From: Gracilaria domingensis
Lineage: Eukaryota; Rhodophyta; Florideophyceae; Gracilariales; Gracilariaceae
Direction of reading: 5' to 3'
Assembly (NCBI GenBank): GCA_022539475.1
Contig: VCMS01000034.1
Location: forward strand, 1-64,000
DNA length: 64,000 nt
In this document: positions 42,395-53,879 of the stretch, piece after piece
Position numbering within the stretch: the stretch's first letter is position 1
Layout: each line of letters begins with the position of its first letter
Translations under genes and position numbers: made by a program
Notes under the pieces: model-generated
Database searches by the model: none
What the model saw: only the letters and a program-made list of their open reading frames with translations
Told to the model about the DNA's origin: nothing

Positions 42395-43768
42395 TCATCG
42401 CCGACGACTCGAGCGCCGCGTGCCGCCTATCCGCACAAACGCCAGCATGTGCAGCAGCCGCTGCACGGCGTTGAGCGGCTTTGCCGCCGCCGCCTGCTCC
42501 GCCGTGTACCGCTGGTGCGCGAAGGACACGCTCAGCTCCTTGTCGCGCAGGCCGCCCAGCTCGTCGCGCTCCTTGCGCTCCTCCACCAGCACCCTGCGCG
42601 GCGCGCCCGTTGCGTTGTTCGCGCCCTGCCGGCGTCTGGAGTCCTTTGCCTCCTTCTTGCTGCTGCTTGCTTTGTCGCCCTTCTTTCGGAGCTGCTTCTT
42701 CTTCTTGGCGCCGCCGTCGGCGCGACCGCCGCGCGTCACCAGCACCGGCTCTTCCGCCATCAACACAAAGTTCTGTCGCTGCTGCTCGGACATGGCCTGC
42801 GGCGGCAGAATGGTGACCGGCGTGGCTGACGTGCGCGCGGGGTCCAGCACGGTGGGGATCACATGCTTTGGTCGCTGGTGGATGGGCTGAACCTGGGGTA
42901 TCCGTCGTGACATCTGCGCGCTGTCTGCCGACTTGGACGCGCGCGCAGTGGTGTTGCTGTCACGCAGCGAGATGGTGTCAATCGATATTTGATCGGCAGA
43001 ACGTGATGCAGGCGCGGAGGTTGAGGCGGACGCTGAGGTTGCGGCTAGTGCGGACGCTGCTGCTAGTGCGGACGCTGACGCCGATGCGGACGCTGACGGC
43101 GGTGCGGACGGCGGAGACGAGGGCGAGGCGAGTAGGTGGGCGTGGTGGAATTTGGGCGGCGGCGACAGCGTGTTCTTGGAGCTCTTGCGCAGCATGGGCG
43201 GTTTGCCGGACTTGGAGTACACGATGCGGGGCGGCGAGAGCTTTGGCGACATGTGAGCTTGCTTTGCCTTGGCGGTGTTCCTAAAGTCAATCTGCTGCTC
43301 TTCTTCGTCCTCTTCGTCGTCGCTACCATCATCATCGCGGTGCTCGTGGTCGACACTGTCGTCGTCCGAGATGGCAAAGTCGTGCAGAATACTGTCAGGC
43401 GAAGGGAAGCGCCCCTTGGTGGCGCGCACGCGCCGTCGGCGCTTCCGGGCAATCTTGGGGCGCGGCTTCTGGTTGAGCGAGAACGACACGGACTCGTCGT
43501 CGCTGGTGAGGGACTCGAGCAACGAGCGGCGCGCGGGGAACTGAAAGCGCGCGGGAAAGTGGCCGCCGAGCGAGCCGAACGAGCCGGAGCGCGCGGCGGC
43601 CGGGATGCGGCGGTAGCGGAGACGCGTCTCGGCCATCTCGGGCTGCTTGGGGAGCTGCGGCACGACGGAGGACGCGCGCTCGTGCGGGCGGCGCAGCGTG
43701 TAGACGTGGTACGGGTCCTCGTCGGGGTCGGGCGGCTGCGTGACGGGCACGTCGTCGATGGTCGCCAT
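42395..43768 (-). CDS. hypothetical basic/acidic low-complexity protein, probably nuclear
   Basis: 457 residues from the ATG at 43,768. It has no known domain. Features in order: a Pro/Asp-rich start, Arg/Ala-rich region, a basic cluster ARKRRRRVRATKGR (about 108-121) that could act as a nuclear signal, and an acidic run DDDGSDDEEDEEEQQ (about 145-160). After these come Ser/Pro-rich segments, an Ala/Ser repeat (SASASASALAAASALAAT, about 230-260), a Lys cluster KKKKQLRKKGDK (about 360) and a C-terminal 'NAVQRLLHMLAFVRIGG' helix. The regular arrangement of charge blocks and the clean frame in a very GC-rich area support coding. It is probably mostly disordered. Confidence 0.55.
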   Translation of the reverse strand: MATIDDVPVTQPPDPDEDPYHVYTLRRPHERASSVVPQLPKQPEMAETRLRYRRIPAAARSGSFGSLGGHFPARFQFPARRSLLESLTSDDESVSFSLNQKPRPKIARKRRRRVRATKGRFPSPDSILHDFAISDDDSVDHEHRDDDGSDDEEDEEEQQIDFRNTAKAKQAHMSPKLSPPRIVYSKSGKPPMLRKSSKNTLSPPPKFHHAHLLASPSSPPSAPPSASASASASALAAASALAATSASASTSAPASRSADQISIDTISLRDSNTTARASKSADSAQMSRRIPQVQPIHQRPKHVIPTVLDPARTSATPVTILPPQAMSEQQRQNFVLMAEEPVLVTRGGRADGGAKKKKQLRKKGDKASSSKKEAKDSRRRQGANNATGAPRRVLVEERKERDELGGLRDKELSVSFAHQRYTAEQAAAAKPLNAVQRLLHMLAFVRIGGTRRSSRRR

Positions 43769-44222
43769 GGCGGGCGCGGGCGGCGGGAGGCGGCGGGAGG
43801 CGGCGGGAGGCGGCGGAGAAGGCGGGCGAAGGCGGGGGGGGGGGGGGGGGTGCGGCGGGGTGTGGCGCGCAATAAAAAAAGGAGAAGGGGAGCGCGAGCG
43901 GCGAATTCAGAGCGGCGTGTATAACTTTGAACCGTTGAATGAAGGCGGCGGTGCGTGCGCGCCTTTTACAGCGCGCGCCTTTACAGCGCCAGTCAACGGC
44001 GCTGCGAGGCGCAACGGCGCGCCGCGCCGCGCCTTCAACGGCGCAGCGCGCCGCAACGGCGCGCGTCACACGCCGAGGCGCCGCCGCCGCTTGCGGCCGC
44101 GCCTGCCGCCAGCTGCGCGCCGCGCGCGTGGAAAGCCGCGGCGCGGCCGCGCTTGCGCCATGTGCGAGCGGTGCGTGCGTTCGGCTGCACGCCGTGTGCG
44201 ACTAGGCTCCGTGGTTGACGAG

Positions 44223-44311
44223 GCCGCGTTGTGCCACTCGGCCGCGTTGTGCCACTCGGCCGCGTTGTTCCACTCGGCCGCGTTGTTGACGAGGCCGCGC
44301 TGTTCGACTCG
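44223..44311 (+). repeat. five-unit 18-bp tandem repeat
   Basis: Unit GCCGCGTTGTGCCACTCG, two exact copies followed by three variant copies. Located in the GC-rich spacer. Confidence 0.85.
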
Positions 44312-44988
44312 ATCTAGCGTTGGCTTGGCGCGGCGCGTTCCGCGCGACGTTGGCGTTGGCTTCCGCCGCGCGCGCAGAGAGGGAGAAGGCGCTGCTGCCG
44401 CAGCAACGAGCTACCGCAGCACGCGGGCACGATGATGACGAGACGAGAAGGAGTGGAGCGTGGGCGCGCGCAGATATTCTAAACGCGCTGACTCAAGAGC
44501 GCCGCCCGAGCTATATGTGATACTTTGTTTGGAGTGCTGGGAACACGACAGTGTGACAATGCTAATGGGGCGACGGGTGCTTGCTGGCGGTTTGTGCGAA
44601 TCATGCTGCGCACACACGATGGACGGCCGCTTTTGGTGAATCACAGGACTGCGCTATGAATGGCAAGTCTATGTGGTGGCATGCGTGCTTGTTGCGAGCA
44701 GGGTGGAATGGGCCACGTGCACGCAACAACTTTTCCGCGCCTTATTCCATGGTTTTGGGACGAGCCGCCTGCTTGATTATGTGCCGAGGCAAGGCGCTGT
44801 TGATATGCAGCGCCGTACTGTAGCGACGTCACCTTTCTGTGGATCACAAATGCATGCATGCTGAAGGAGGTTGGCGAATATAGCCAACACGGGACAGGTA
44901 TGGGTCGGGCGTGGGCGGGGGCGAAGAAGGTTAAGTCGACAGCACTTGAGAGAGATGTGTGATTTCTCGTTAAGCGCCGGACAAAGGT

Positions 44989-44991
<3 letters not shown>

Positions 44992-45024
<33 letters not shown>
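44992..45024 (+). repeat. GA dinucleotide microsatellite
   Basis: About 16 GA units in a row. Confidence 0.95.
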
Positions 45025-45026
<2 letters not shown>

Positions 45027-45269
45027 AGAGCGAGAGACAGACAGCGGGAGAATAATGTTAGTTACGTCACGCAGATAACCTCAACGTGAACTTTTGCTCA
45101 TGTTTATTTGTACATGCGGGGATGACTCTGCACGGAAGCGCGTCGCGCTATCTGGCTGGACCGTGCGGCCGCAGCGGGCGTGGACAATAGTCCACCGCGC
45201 CAGTGCGCACGCCTCGTCACCGAGATTGGACCGCGCCGACAGACGCGCGGTGAGCAGCCAGCGCTGGCG

Positions 45270-45790
45270 CTGGCGCCGGCGCGGCGTCACGAAAGCGCGC
45301 GAGGCCGTTTTCGCGGCGCGCGGGTGGCGGCGGCGCACTGGCGCGCGGCGCGCCGGCGGCGCCGACCGGCTGCGCCGGCGCGCACAGCGCCCGAAGCCAT
45401 TGCGTCACCGCCGGCGCGCCGCGCGCGGCGCGCGCCGTCAGCGCGCGCTGCGCGCGCGCGCGCCATGACGCGTCGCCGGCGCGGCGGCGCGCCGCCCATT
45501 GGGCGCGCGCGCGCCGGCGTGCGGACCACGCCGCGCCGGCCGCCGCCATTGGCCGCGCGCGCCGCCGCGCGCGCGGCGCGCGCCACGCGCGCGGCGCGCG
45601 CGCGCGCGCTTACACGCGGCGCGCGCGAGCCGTTACGGCGCGCGGCGGCCAATGGCGGCGCGGCGCGCGGCGCGCGGCGCGCGTGGCGAAGATGCGGCGC
45701 AGGGCGCGCGGCGCGCGCTGACTTGGCGAGACGCCCTTCGCTGCGCCAGTTCGCTTTCCGTCGGCGGCGCTTTTGCTTGGCGCGCTGCTC
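45270..45790. other. extreme CpG island of GCGC tracts
   Basis: Almost pure alternating G and C with dozens of GCGCGC blocks. It lies 0.5-1 kb upstream of the Hook-like gene. Every phase is open for long stretches because stops need A and T, so its open frames are not evidence of genes. Confidence 0.8.
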
Positions 45791-46240
45791 ATAAATGGTG
45801 CGCGTTTGGCGCCGCGCGCCGCTCGCGAGACGCTTTCGTGCGCGCGCTCCGGCTGCGCCATGTTTTGAGCGCTTGCAGCAGCAACAGCGCCCCCCCCCCC
45901 CCCCCCCCCTACACACCGGGAACTCCCCCCAACCCAACTGCGTCGCCGTACCCCCTCCCCCTCGCATTTCTCATTCGTGGCGCTTTCTTCCACGCTTTCT
46001 CTCATACCTTGCGCCCAACCAACCAACCCCTCCACCCAACCGCACACACCCCCTGCACCCCCCCCTACCCCCCCTACCCCCCCCCCCCCCCCCCCAGCCG
46101 CCCACCGCTTCCGCAACGGCCCTCGCTCGCCGTCGCGCTTTCGTGTATCTCCTTCTTTCGCTCGTCTTTTCGAGCCACCCGCATCCACCATTCCCGCTTC
46201 CCGACTTCTCCCCGCGTCGCCCTACCACGCGCCCGTCGCC

Positions 46241-46992
46241 ATGGCGACGCCGCCCCCCCAACCGCGTCTCACCGAGACCGCGTCCATGCTGCTGTCGTGG
46301 CTGCGAAACGCCGTGCCCCGAATCCTCCAGAACGCCGCCCACCCCGTCACGCGCAAGAAGAAGGAACAGCCCGTGCACGCGCTCGTGTCCGTCTTGCAGG
46401 ATGCCGTCGTGCTGGCAGACATTGTGTCCTTCTTGGATCCCATGCGTATCCCACCCACCGCCGTCATGCGCTCAACCGGCCGCGGCGTCATGTCTTCCCC
46501 GCACCCCGTGTCTTCCACCGAGTCCTTCTCCAACATTGATGCTCGTCAGCTGCATGTACAGTACAGGAACAACACCCGCCGCGTCGTCGACGCCGTCAAG
46601 AAGCTTCTTCCCGTCGTTCGCCGCTATGCTCTCGTCGAACAGCACCCGCCCCCGGGCGCCGTCGATGCTTTTGTGGGAAACGTTGCCGACATACCCCCGT
46701 CCAAGGATATATGGCCAGCCATTCGTCTTGCCCAACTCGTCATAGCTTGTGCCGTGTACGGCCCGCGCCACAATGAGTTCCGCCACTCTCTGTGGCGTTT
46801 CCCCACCGAGATCGTCCGCACAACCTTCCACGCCTCCATGGCCGCCGTCGCACGTGCCGTCTGTCTTCCCCCGCCCGAGGTTTTGTACAAGGCCGGTCCG
46901 CCGCCTTCCACCGCCGTCATGTCGCCGCATACTCTGCCCCCACCCATGTCGCACTACAGCCCTCATCTGAGCCCGCGCTTGCCCAATCCCGT

Positions 46993-47026
<34 letters not shown>

Positions 47027-50000
47027 TATAGTCCGTCATCGAGTCACATGCTGTCTCCGGCCTACATTGCAACCCCACAGCCGATCAATACATCCCATGC
47101 TCCCCCTTCTTCAAGCAGCCCTCACGTAATGAGCCCAGCGCCATATCACCCCTATTCACCACGGACACCAGTTCACGGCCCGCCGTTCAGTCCTCAGCAG
47201 TATGGCACGCCGCAATACCCACCGCCACACATCGCAATGCCTACATCGCCACATGTAGCGCCACATATAGCGCCGCATGTGGCGCCACATGCTGCGTCAC
47301 ATACAGCACCACGTACAGCACCACAAGCGGCGCCGCGGGCTGCGCCACGGGCGGCTCCACGGCGGCGCCACGGGCGGCTCCACGGGCGGCGCCACGGGCG
47401 GGAGCAGCAGCTGCAGCGGCGGTAGCTACCGCTGCGACAGCTACCGCTGCGACAGTCGCAACTGCAGTCGCCGTCACAGAGAAGAAAAAGAACAACTCAA
47501 ACAAATCAGCGGAAAGACACAGATCTGGCAGCAGTAGCAGCGTACCCCGTGTGAAGAGTCCGGTGAGCAACCCGGGGGGGCTTGTTGGTATCAATGAACG
47601 AAATGTCCCAGATGCTCCCACTTCTGCACTGGATGCTACTGCGCTGCTGATGTCAACTGAAGACGGTATTGGAACCCGAAAGCTATCACTCGTAACAGAA
47701 GACAGTGGTACTCGGTCGCGGGAGATATCTCCGCTGCCGGACTTTGCGGGTACGTTCCAAAGGGTTCAGAGCCGCATTGACACCTCCGACTTGGATGACT
47801 TTAGGAACATGTCTGCGGTCACGGAACATGGCGTCATGATTGGTATATCGGACACGTCCAAGGGTCCACCACACGGCGGTCAAGCTGTCGCTGAAGATGC
47901 CATTCGCGACAATGAAATGCAAAGCGGCAAGTCTTCGGAAGAATTCTTCACTCCAAACGAAAGTCCATCTGAAACAGAGAGCCATAAGCAATCGGTCACG
48001 TCTCATGAGTTCTTCGTAACAAACCCTGGCCCTTCTGGAGCACCACCTGAATCTAGCGAGTTCTACTCAGAGTCCAAGGTGGACGAAGTGGTGAGGCAAT
48101 CTGTCTCCACATCGATTGCTGAGCAAATATCACCGCCGGAACTCTACGTTCCAAATGCTTCCTCTTCTTCCGTGGACCGCGACGGAGTAAGTGATGATGG
48201 TGCGCGCCCCGCTCGAGATGCTGGTCGCTCGTCTTCTTTCGACTTCATCAATCCTTCCTTTAGCCTTAGCCCTTCCTTCTCGGATGCCCCTTCACCTTCC
48301 AACCACTGGAATGTTCCTCGGTCCAAAGGTATGGGTCACGATATTCTTTCTCCTCAAACGCTCTTTTCTCCTCCTCAGATGCCGGAGAGACTCGGGCGCG
48401 GAGCAACAGGAGGCCACGGTGCGCCGAAGCCGGCACCGAAGTTGTTCAGGTCTGGAACGTCATCCCCTCAACTTTCGATCTCTTCCACTGGGACAAGATC
48501 AGTCGGGGACGCTGACAGGGGAAGCTCGAATTTCAGCCGTCGAGTCAGTACTGAGCCGTTGAAGAATGAAGCAGGACCATCTCGCCTCGCTGATAGTTCC
48601 GTATCTCAACCATTAGGTTCTGCGGAACGGCACTCTCGAGAGGAAGCTAGACCCCGTGGCTCGCGGACAAAGGGCTCATCAAGCTTTTCTTTGCCACCTT
48701 CTGCGTCTGAGTCTTCTGATCGTCGTCACGATACCAGTGGGATGAGCTCACCTGTACCAGCTTTAATTGAGGATTCTCAATACACCCAAACCATGGGTAT
48801 GGACGAGATGTTTTTGGGACGTGATCCCATGGCTACACCTGAAAACGTTCAGCTCGAGCCCCTTGCAGATGATGATGATATCTCTGCGATAGAGGAGACA
48901 TTGTCAGACCGAGCGATATTCCAACGAGTTGAAGAAGTGCTCGTCAAGACGTCGGACTATCGCGCACCCCTTGAAGCTCAGAGTGTTGGTTTCGCCAGTA
49001 CCGCAAGCGATGCAATGGAAGGAACAGCGCCCGGGGGAAAGACTCTCGAGCATACGAATGACGTACGAGAGACTCGTCAAACAAGTCGGGAATCTAGCGC
49101 GAGACAGTCACCCGCACCAAGCCCCAAGACCCGAATTCATATTGCAGGATCAAGTGGGAGTAGGCCTCCAGTTGGTCAGGCAAAGGCAGCAAGGACGCGA
49201 CCATCCACCAGTGGCAGTGCCGCTTCGTCAGCTCTTGCAACACCCGAGATCAAACCGTCGGCGGCTCTGCCGCCTCTGGGCCCTGAAGCATCATCGCCTG
49301 CAATTCGACCAAGCTCTCGAAAGCCTCCCATGTATTCTACGCCGATCATGTCCACGGAAAGGCGGCGAGCTGTACCAGCTACCCCTCCTTCACCACCGTC
49401 AATCGAGACGCTCATTAAGAAGTTCAGCGACCAAACTCCGCCTCCCGAGCCCGTCGATCATGGAAATCGGCCGATTAGCACAATGGAGCCCTCCGCCGGT
49501 TTGTTCCAGAAACTGATCTCAGTATGGCAAAGTTCTGATGAAGAAAGCCGTGATCAGGGTTCCGTTCGCTCCAACATATTGGATGGAGGACTCAGTCCGA
49601 AGTCTGCAGTATTACAACCATCTGGATCCCGGTCCCAGGAATCAACTCTACCATCTGGTGATACTGAGCTGGCTCTTGGGCGTGGGTCTGCGTCTGTAGA
49701 CAGTTCGAGGAGTCGCAGACCTCGAGCGGTCAGGCTTCCTGACAAAACCCTTCAACTCACTTCAGAAAGCGTATTGTCACGGGATGAGGAGGTTCATTCA
49801 AAGGCTGTCGGAGTTCATGAAGGGACGTCGGTGGCGTCTTACGGTGATTTGTTCCCAGATGAGAAGGACAGGACACTGGTGAGTGGAACTAGTGTTAGCA
49901 AACAGGGTGACGGTCGAGGAGAAGCTTTCAGAGGTGATACGTCTGGGAAGCCTTCGGCCGATGGGTCAGCCGCCATGAATACTGTTTCAACCAGTGGCAG

Positions 50001-51558
50001 TGACTCGGAGAAGTTTAAGCAACTAGCGAAGGCAGTAACAGCTGGAGACTTAGAAATGACATCAAGCCAGCTTCAATCTGGAGCAACGGCGATTGATACA
50101 GATGGGCAGCATGTTAGAGTGGACAAGCGTCGTTTGGACTGGTTGACACGGGAGTTACTTGCAGCTCGCGATGCCATCTCCAGAAAAGAGCTACAAATGA
50201 CTTTCGCGGAGACCCAGCGGCTTGAGCAGCAAGAGATTCTTCTTCTAGAAAAACAAGATGCAGAATCTGTTGTTGAGGCCATGAAGAGGATCCTTGCTGA
50301 GCGCGAGCAGGAGCTCAAAGAAGCTCGAAGCAGGCTTAGCGCTACTATTCAGAACGTGTCAACGCAAGATCGTTCATCTCTGGCCTCGAAGACATCAATG
50401 GGAGGGGTCGAAGAGAATCTAGGTCAGCTCATCCGGGAAGGACATGCAAAGCTGCACACTCGAATAGGCGAAGCAGAGTCGAAGCAGGACAAGAACACTA
50501 GTATGATATCCAGCGAGATGCAAGATCTATGGGCTGAAGTGCAACGGGCAATGATAGAGAAGATGGTCGAAATGACAGAGAAGAGAGATATGGAGCTTGA
50601 GCTTCTCCGAAAGGAACTTGAGAGCAGGGAAGAACAAGTTCAGAGCTTGCAGGTAACCAGATCTCAACTTGTCGAAAGAAATAGAGAGTGTGAGGCTGAA
50701 GCTTCGGAAATGAGGCTTGAGACGTTGAAGGCCACTCATCGCTATGAGCTCGAGATGTCCCATGTTACTGCACAAGTCGAGCTTGTTAATGAGTTCTCCA
50801 AGAAGCTTCACGACAACTTCAGAGAGACTGAGAATCTTCGCCAGCAGGTATTACACTACCAGGATAAGCTATCCCACATCACTAGTACTACTGGAGTCAG
50901 TCAGCGGCAAATCAAGGAATTGCGTGAGGCAGTGACCAGAGCCAATGACGAGTGTGCTAGACTACGACGGGAGGCCGACTTAGCGAAGAAAAAGGGATGG
51001 GAAGCAATTCGCCGTGCCGAAGAACTTGAAGACCTGAGGATCAAAGATGAAGCTGCCCAGGTGGCCGGTCGATATCCTGAAAGACGTGACGGCTCTGAAT
51101 CTGGCTCGTATAGAAGTCTTGAACCTACTCGTTCACCTCGACATCGTGGAGGTGGTCCTGGAGGTCGTTATGGAATTACCCGAACAAGGGGCGTAGCAGG
51201 CAGTCCGACGCCAGCACAGAAGGCATGGCTGGTCATCAAGGATAAGATCGGAGGCATAGTTGCGAACAAGGACATGGGAGCGTCAAGGCGACGTGGATAC
51301 CCACACCCTCCTCGCAGGGATCCGTCTAGAACTGGGACTGTGAGTCAAACATCTCAGACACGTTCCAGAAATTCTAACCGGGATGACGACATTGTTTCTA
51401 GGTCGACGAGGTCCAGATCCTCAAATGGTTCTGGTGGTACTCCGAGATCCAATATGCGAAGAATGTCACCGTCGGCATCAGCTGGTTCAAACCAGTACAT
51501 GCATAGTTCCCCGCACGGTAGAGGAGAGGGTCAAGGTATCCGAGCTGCAGGCTTTTGA
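46241..51558 (+). CDS. Hook-like domain, disordered and coiled-coil protein (one frame slip)
   Basis: The start at 46,241 (GCCATGG context) begins the clear coding part. Residues 1-210 resemble the N-terminal calponin-like HOOK domain of Hook/CCDC88 proteins: 'LLSWLRNAVP', 'ALVSVLQDAVVLADIVSFLD', 'IWPAIRLAQLVIACAVYG' and a helix after it. Next come Pro/Ser repeats, His-Ala-Pro repeats and an Ala-Pro-Arg repeat. Inside the latter one unit has GG where the others have GGG (about 47,360), shifting the frame. The second frame, open from before 47,551 to 51,558, picks up the same repeat and continues with a long disordered Ser/Pro-rich region and a coiled coil (about 50,130-51,060). Read across the slip it would be about 1,770 residues. 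Hook proteins link cargo to dynein; the role here is unknown. The slip may be a sequence error or true loss of function. Confidence 0.55.
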
Positions 51559-51896
51559 TATGCGAATCGTTGTATGTTTTTGTGGGCACAGGAGTGTGTT
51601 GCCCATTTGATTATTGAGTCTTATATGTATGCATTTTGCCGATGCCAGTAAAGTCTTCCTTCTTTATTAGACTGTAAGACTTGCCTTTGACTTGACTCAA
51701 AGAGAGCGATATCGTAGCACTGTCCCGGTATTTCGGGAATTCGATGTACGGTGTCGTAATACAGATGGTTCTGAGCGGAGTCAGGATAATCGTGTTCACT
51801 TCTGAAGGAAACAACTTTTATTAGGGCGCTTAAGAGTGTGAGTATAAGTTTGTTTTCGTACTACGGCTATCGGGGTTCAGTTTGCAATCTAGGCGT
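51559..51896. other. intergenic between convergent genes
   Basis: A 3' spacer shared by the Hook-like gene (plus) and BCD1 (minus). Nothing else is recognised. Confidence 0.4.
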
Positions 51897-53879
51897 TCAG
51901 CATGCTAGCGTCTCCCTTCCGTTTGAGTCGGTCATCTTCTTTCGCCTCGGGATTCTGGTATCCAACAAAACGGAGTCCACTTTGAGGAATGGCAGAGGCG
52001 GACTCTCTACACCAGACTGTCGGCGAGATCTTGGCTTGGAGTCATCCTCTTCGTCATCTTTTTCACCAACTCCGCTCTCACCGGGCTCCCCATCTTTTTT
52101 GTCCTCGACGGTTTCCAGGTCGCCAAACCTCTGTCTCTTCGCCGCTCTTCGCTTCTCCTGAGTGGACTTTTTATGCGACCTTTTCTGGCCGACAGCGACA
52201 TTGGGTTCCGACTCGTCCCTTTCAGCATCTTGCCGCATGTTCTCGTGTCCACTCAGGTTTCCATCCACCTCGTTTTCATTCTCAAATTCTTTGGGTTCAG
52301 AGGTGGCTGCCGAGACCTCATTGTGAGATTGGGTCTCCTTTTTTTCACCCTGAGCCCTTTCCTCTCTTCCGAAATGGGCAGGAGGCAGAACACTTCGGAA
52401 CCTGGGCATGGGAACAGCAGCTACAGAGGTTGCCGGTCTCTTTCCATTGACAGTGCGTACCTTTCCGTCCCTTGTCCAGCCCGTCTTTCCTCCAGTCTTC
52501 TTTTTCGGAGTGAAACGTTTGGTGATGTTCCTCTCAAGCTCGGAAAGGTCACTTTCATCGTCATCACTAGATTCAGCCATTGCTTTTCGCTTCACTCCCC
52601 GCGATTCCACATCTCTCTCAATTTTCTCATCGCCCTCTGGAACTGGAAGTGTCGCACCACGATGTTCACCGTTGTCGTCATTTTGTTTGACAACGATCTC
52701 CCCCTCCAGGTTTGGCTCAAGTTGATCGTCGCTGTGAGGAGCAGGAGCAGAGGCCGAATCGACGTGAGTTGCTGAAGAAGCTTGCGGTTCACTTATGTTA
52801 GCGTCGCCTTCTTTGACCTCTTTCTCGTCTTCGAATTCGTCAAGGTTGACACGACTTGCTGGCGGATGAATGGAATCATCGGCCTCGGGTTCAGGCTTGT
52901 CAAAGAGACTCTTGGTGCCTTGTGCCAGTTCCTTGTCCTCCTGCGATCCCTTCGGCGCGACATACAAAATGGGATGCTCCACGACGAGAGCGCTGTGCAA
53001 GGATTCACGCAGCGTTTTATCGGTGTTGACGAGAATGTAGGCACGTGTGTCCAGCTCCAGGTGGCCGAAGTCAACGCGACCATCCGCAGTCTTCCGTCGC
53101 TTGTACTTTGGAAAATTCGGAAGACTTGACGGTTGTGCCCTTCGGGCTCCCAGGCTGATTTCGTTCTTGATGTAGGTATTGAGCTGACTGGCTGGGAGCC
53201 CGGAATACTGCAGGTAGGGATCGACGGCACCGTTTAACCTCGGCTCCTTTCGAATATGAAGAGCTTTGACGGCGCGCTCGAGGACATCGTTCATGTTGGC
53301 CTCTTCATCGAGGTCATGGATCTCGACGAGCCTGATGCCGCCATCCGTACCAGAAAACTGCACGTCCACGCGCCACACCATGATCTTATCGAAGGGACGT
53401 TGGTGGCCTTCGAAGGTTGTGGCGCCATCTTTCTCATCAGCGTTTGAATAATCGACGGGCTTGATATGAGAGGTGTTTCTCCTATGGCGATAGAAAACGT
53501 TGGGCATGAAGCGTAGATCGATGCCACGCTTTGCCGCCTCGCGCCCCATGAGGCGTTGCTTGTGTCTGGGAATGGGGTCCGGCAGTTTTTGTGGGGCGCG
53601 TGGGTTGTAAAAATTCTTGGCACGGTTGCGACTTGCTTCGTCCTTCTTTCGCTTGGCGTCCTCCAGCAACGAGTAATCGCTGACTAGATTGTGCTCGTCA
53701 TAGTCTCGTTTCGGGACTGGCGCTGTCTTGTCTCGCACGCCGGAACAGTTGTAGTGCTGCTTGTGATCCTTGACGCAGGCGAGAGAGCAGGAGCAACGTA
53801 AGCACGCTGGACAGCGGTATTGCGACACCTGGACTTTTCCCTTGCGGGCGCACGAATCGCAGGGGTGTTGCCGACGCAT
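51897..53879 (-). CDS. box C/D snoRNP assembly factor BCD1 (ZNHIT6-like)
   Basis: 660 residues from Met at 53,879. The open frame extends upstream to 54,302 but that part is Pro/Arg-rich UTR-like sequence. The zf-HIT finger is near the N-terminus, with Cys7, Cys10, Cys23, Cys26, Cys31, Cys35, His39 and Cys45, followed by 'CSGVRDKTAPVP' and 'LVSDYSLLEDAKR', both hallmarks of BCD1. Next come a basic region, a mid domain (about 190-330, including 'DPYLQYSGLPASQLNTYI' and 'HPILYVAPKG'), and a long acidic/basic disordered tail with KKST, KRRAAKRQR and EEDD-type clusters. BCD1 is needed in the nucleus for assembly and stability of box C/D snoRNPs, which guide rRNA methylation. The C-terminal tail is longer than in yeast. 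Confidence 0.9.
   Translation of the reverse strand: MRRQHPCDSCARKGKVQVSQYRCPACLRCSCSLACVKDHKQHYNCSGVRDKTAPVPKRDYDEHNLVSDYSLLEDAKRKKDEASRNRAKNFYNPRAPQKLPDPIPRHKQRLMGREAAKRGIDLRFMPNVFYRHRRNTSHIKPVDYSNADEKDGATTFEGHQRPFDKIMVWRVDVQFSGTDGGIRLVEIHDLDEEANMNDVLERAVKALHIRKEPRLNGAVDPYLQYSGLPASQLNTYIKNEISLGARRAQPSSLPNFPKYKRRKTADGRVDFGHLELDTRAYILVNTDKTLRESLHSALVVEHPILYVAPKGSQEDKELAQGTKSLFDKPEPEADDSIHPPASRVNLDEFEDEKEVKEGDANISEPQASSATHVDSASAPAPHSDDQLEPNLEGEIVVKQNDDNGEHRGATLPVPEGDEKIERDVESRGVKRKAMAESSDDDESDLSELERNITKRFTPKKKTGGKTGWTRDGKVRTVNGKRPATSVAAVPMPRFRSVLPPAHFGREERAQGEKKETQSHNEVSAATSEPKEFENENEVDGNLSGHENMRQDAERDESEPNVAVGQKRSHKKSTQEKRRAAKRQRFGDLETVEDKKDGEPGESGVGEKDDEEDDSKPRSRRQSGVESPPLPFLKVDSVLLDTRIPRRKKMTDSNGRETLAC

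Larger units (their letters stand above)
43769..46240. other. long GC-rich intergenic region between divergent genes
   Basis: About 2.5 kb with simple repeats, an 18-G run (about 43,833-43,850), CpG-dense sequence and many chance Arg/Ala-rich open frames in several phases. No gene, RNA or transposon is recognised. C runs at about 45,889-45,909 and 46,077-46,096 lie in the 5' region of the Hook-like gene. Confidence 0.5.

Noticed and set aside
42420-43924. Several long open frames on the plus strand opposite the low-complexity protein gene
   Set aside because: GC-rich sequence lacks stops in all phases; the minus-strand frame has coherent charge blocks and a clean start, so the others are shadows.
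45094-46200. Long Arg/Ala-rich open frames in every phase
   Set aside because: Located in the GCGC island where stops are improbable; no domain or motif.
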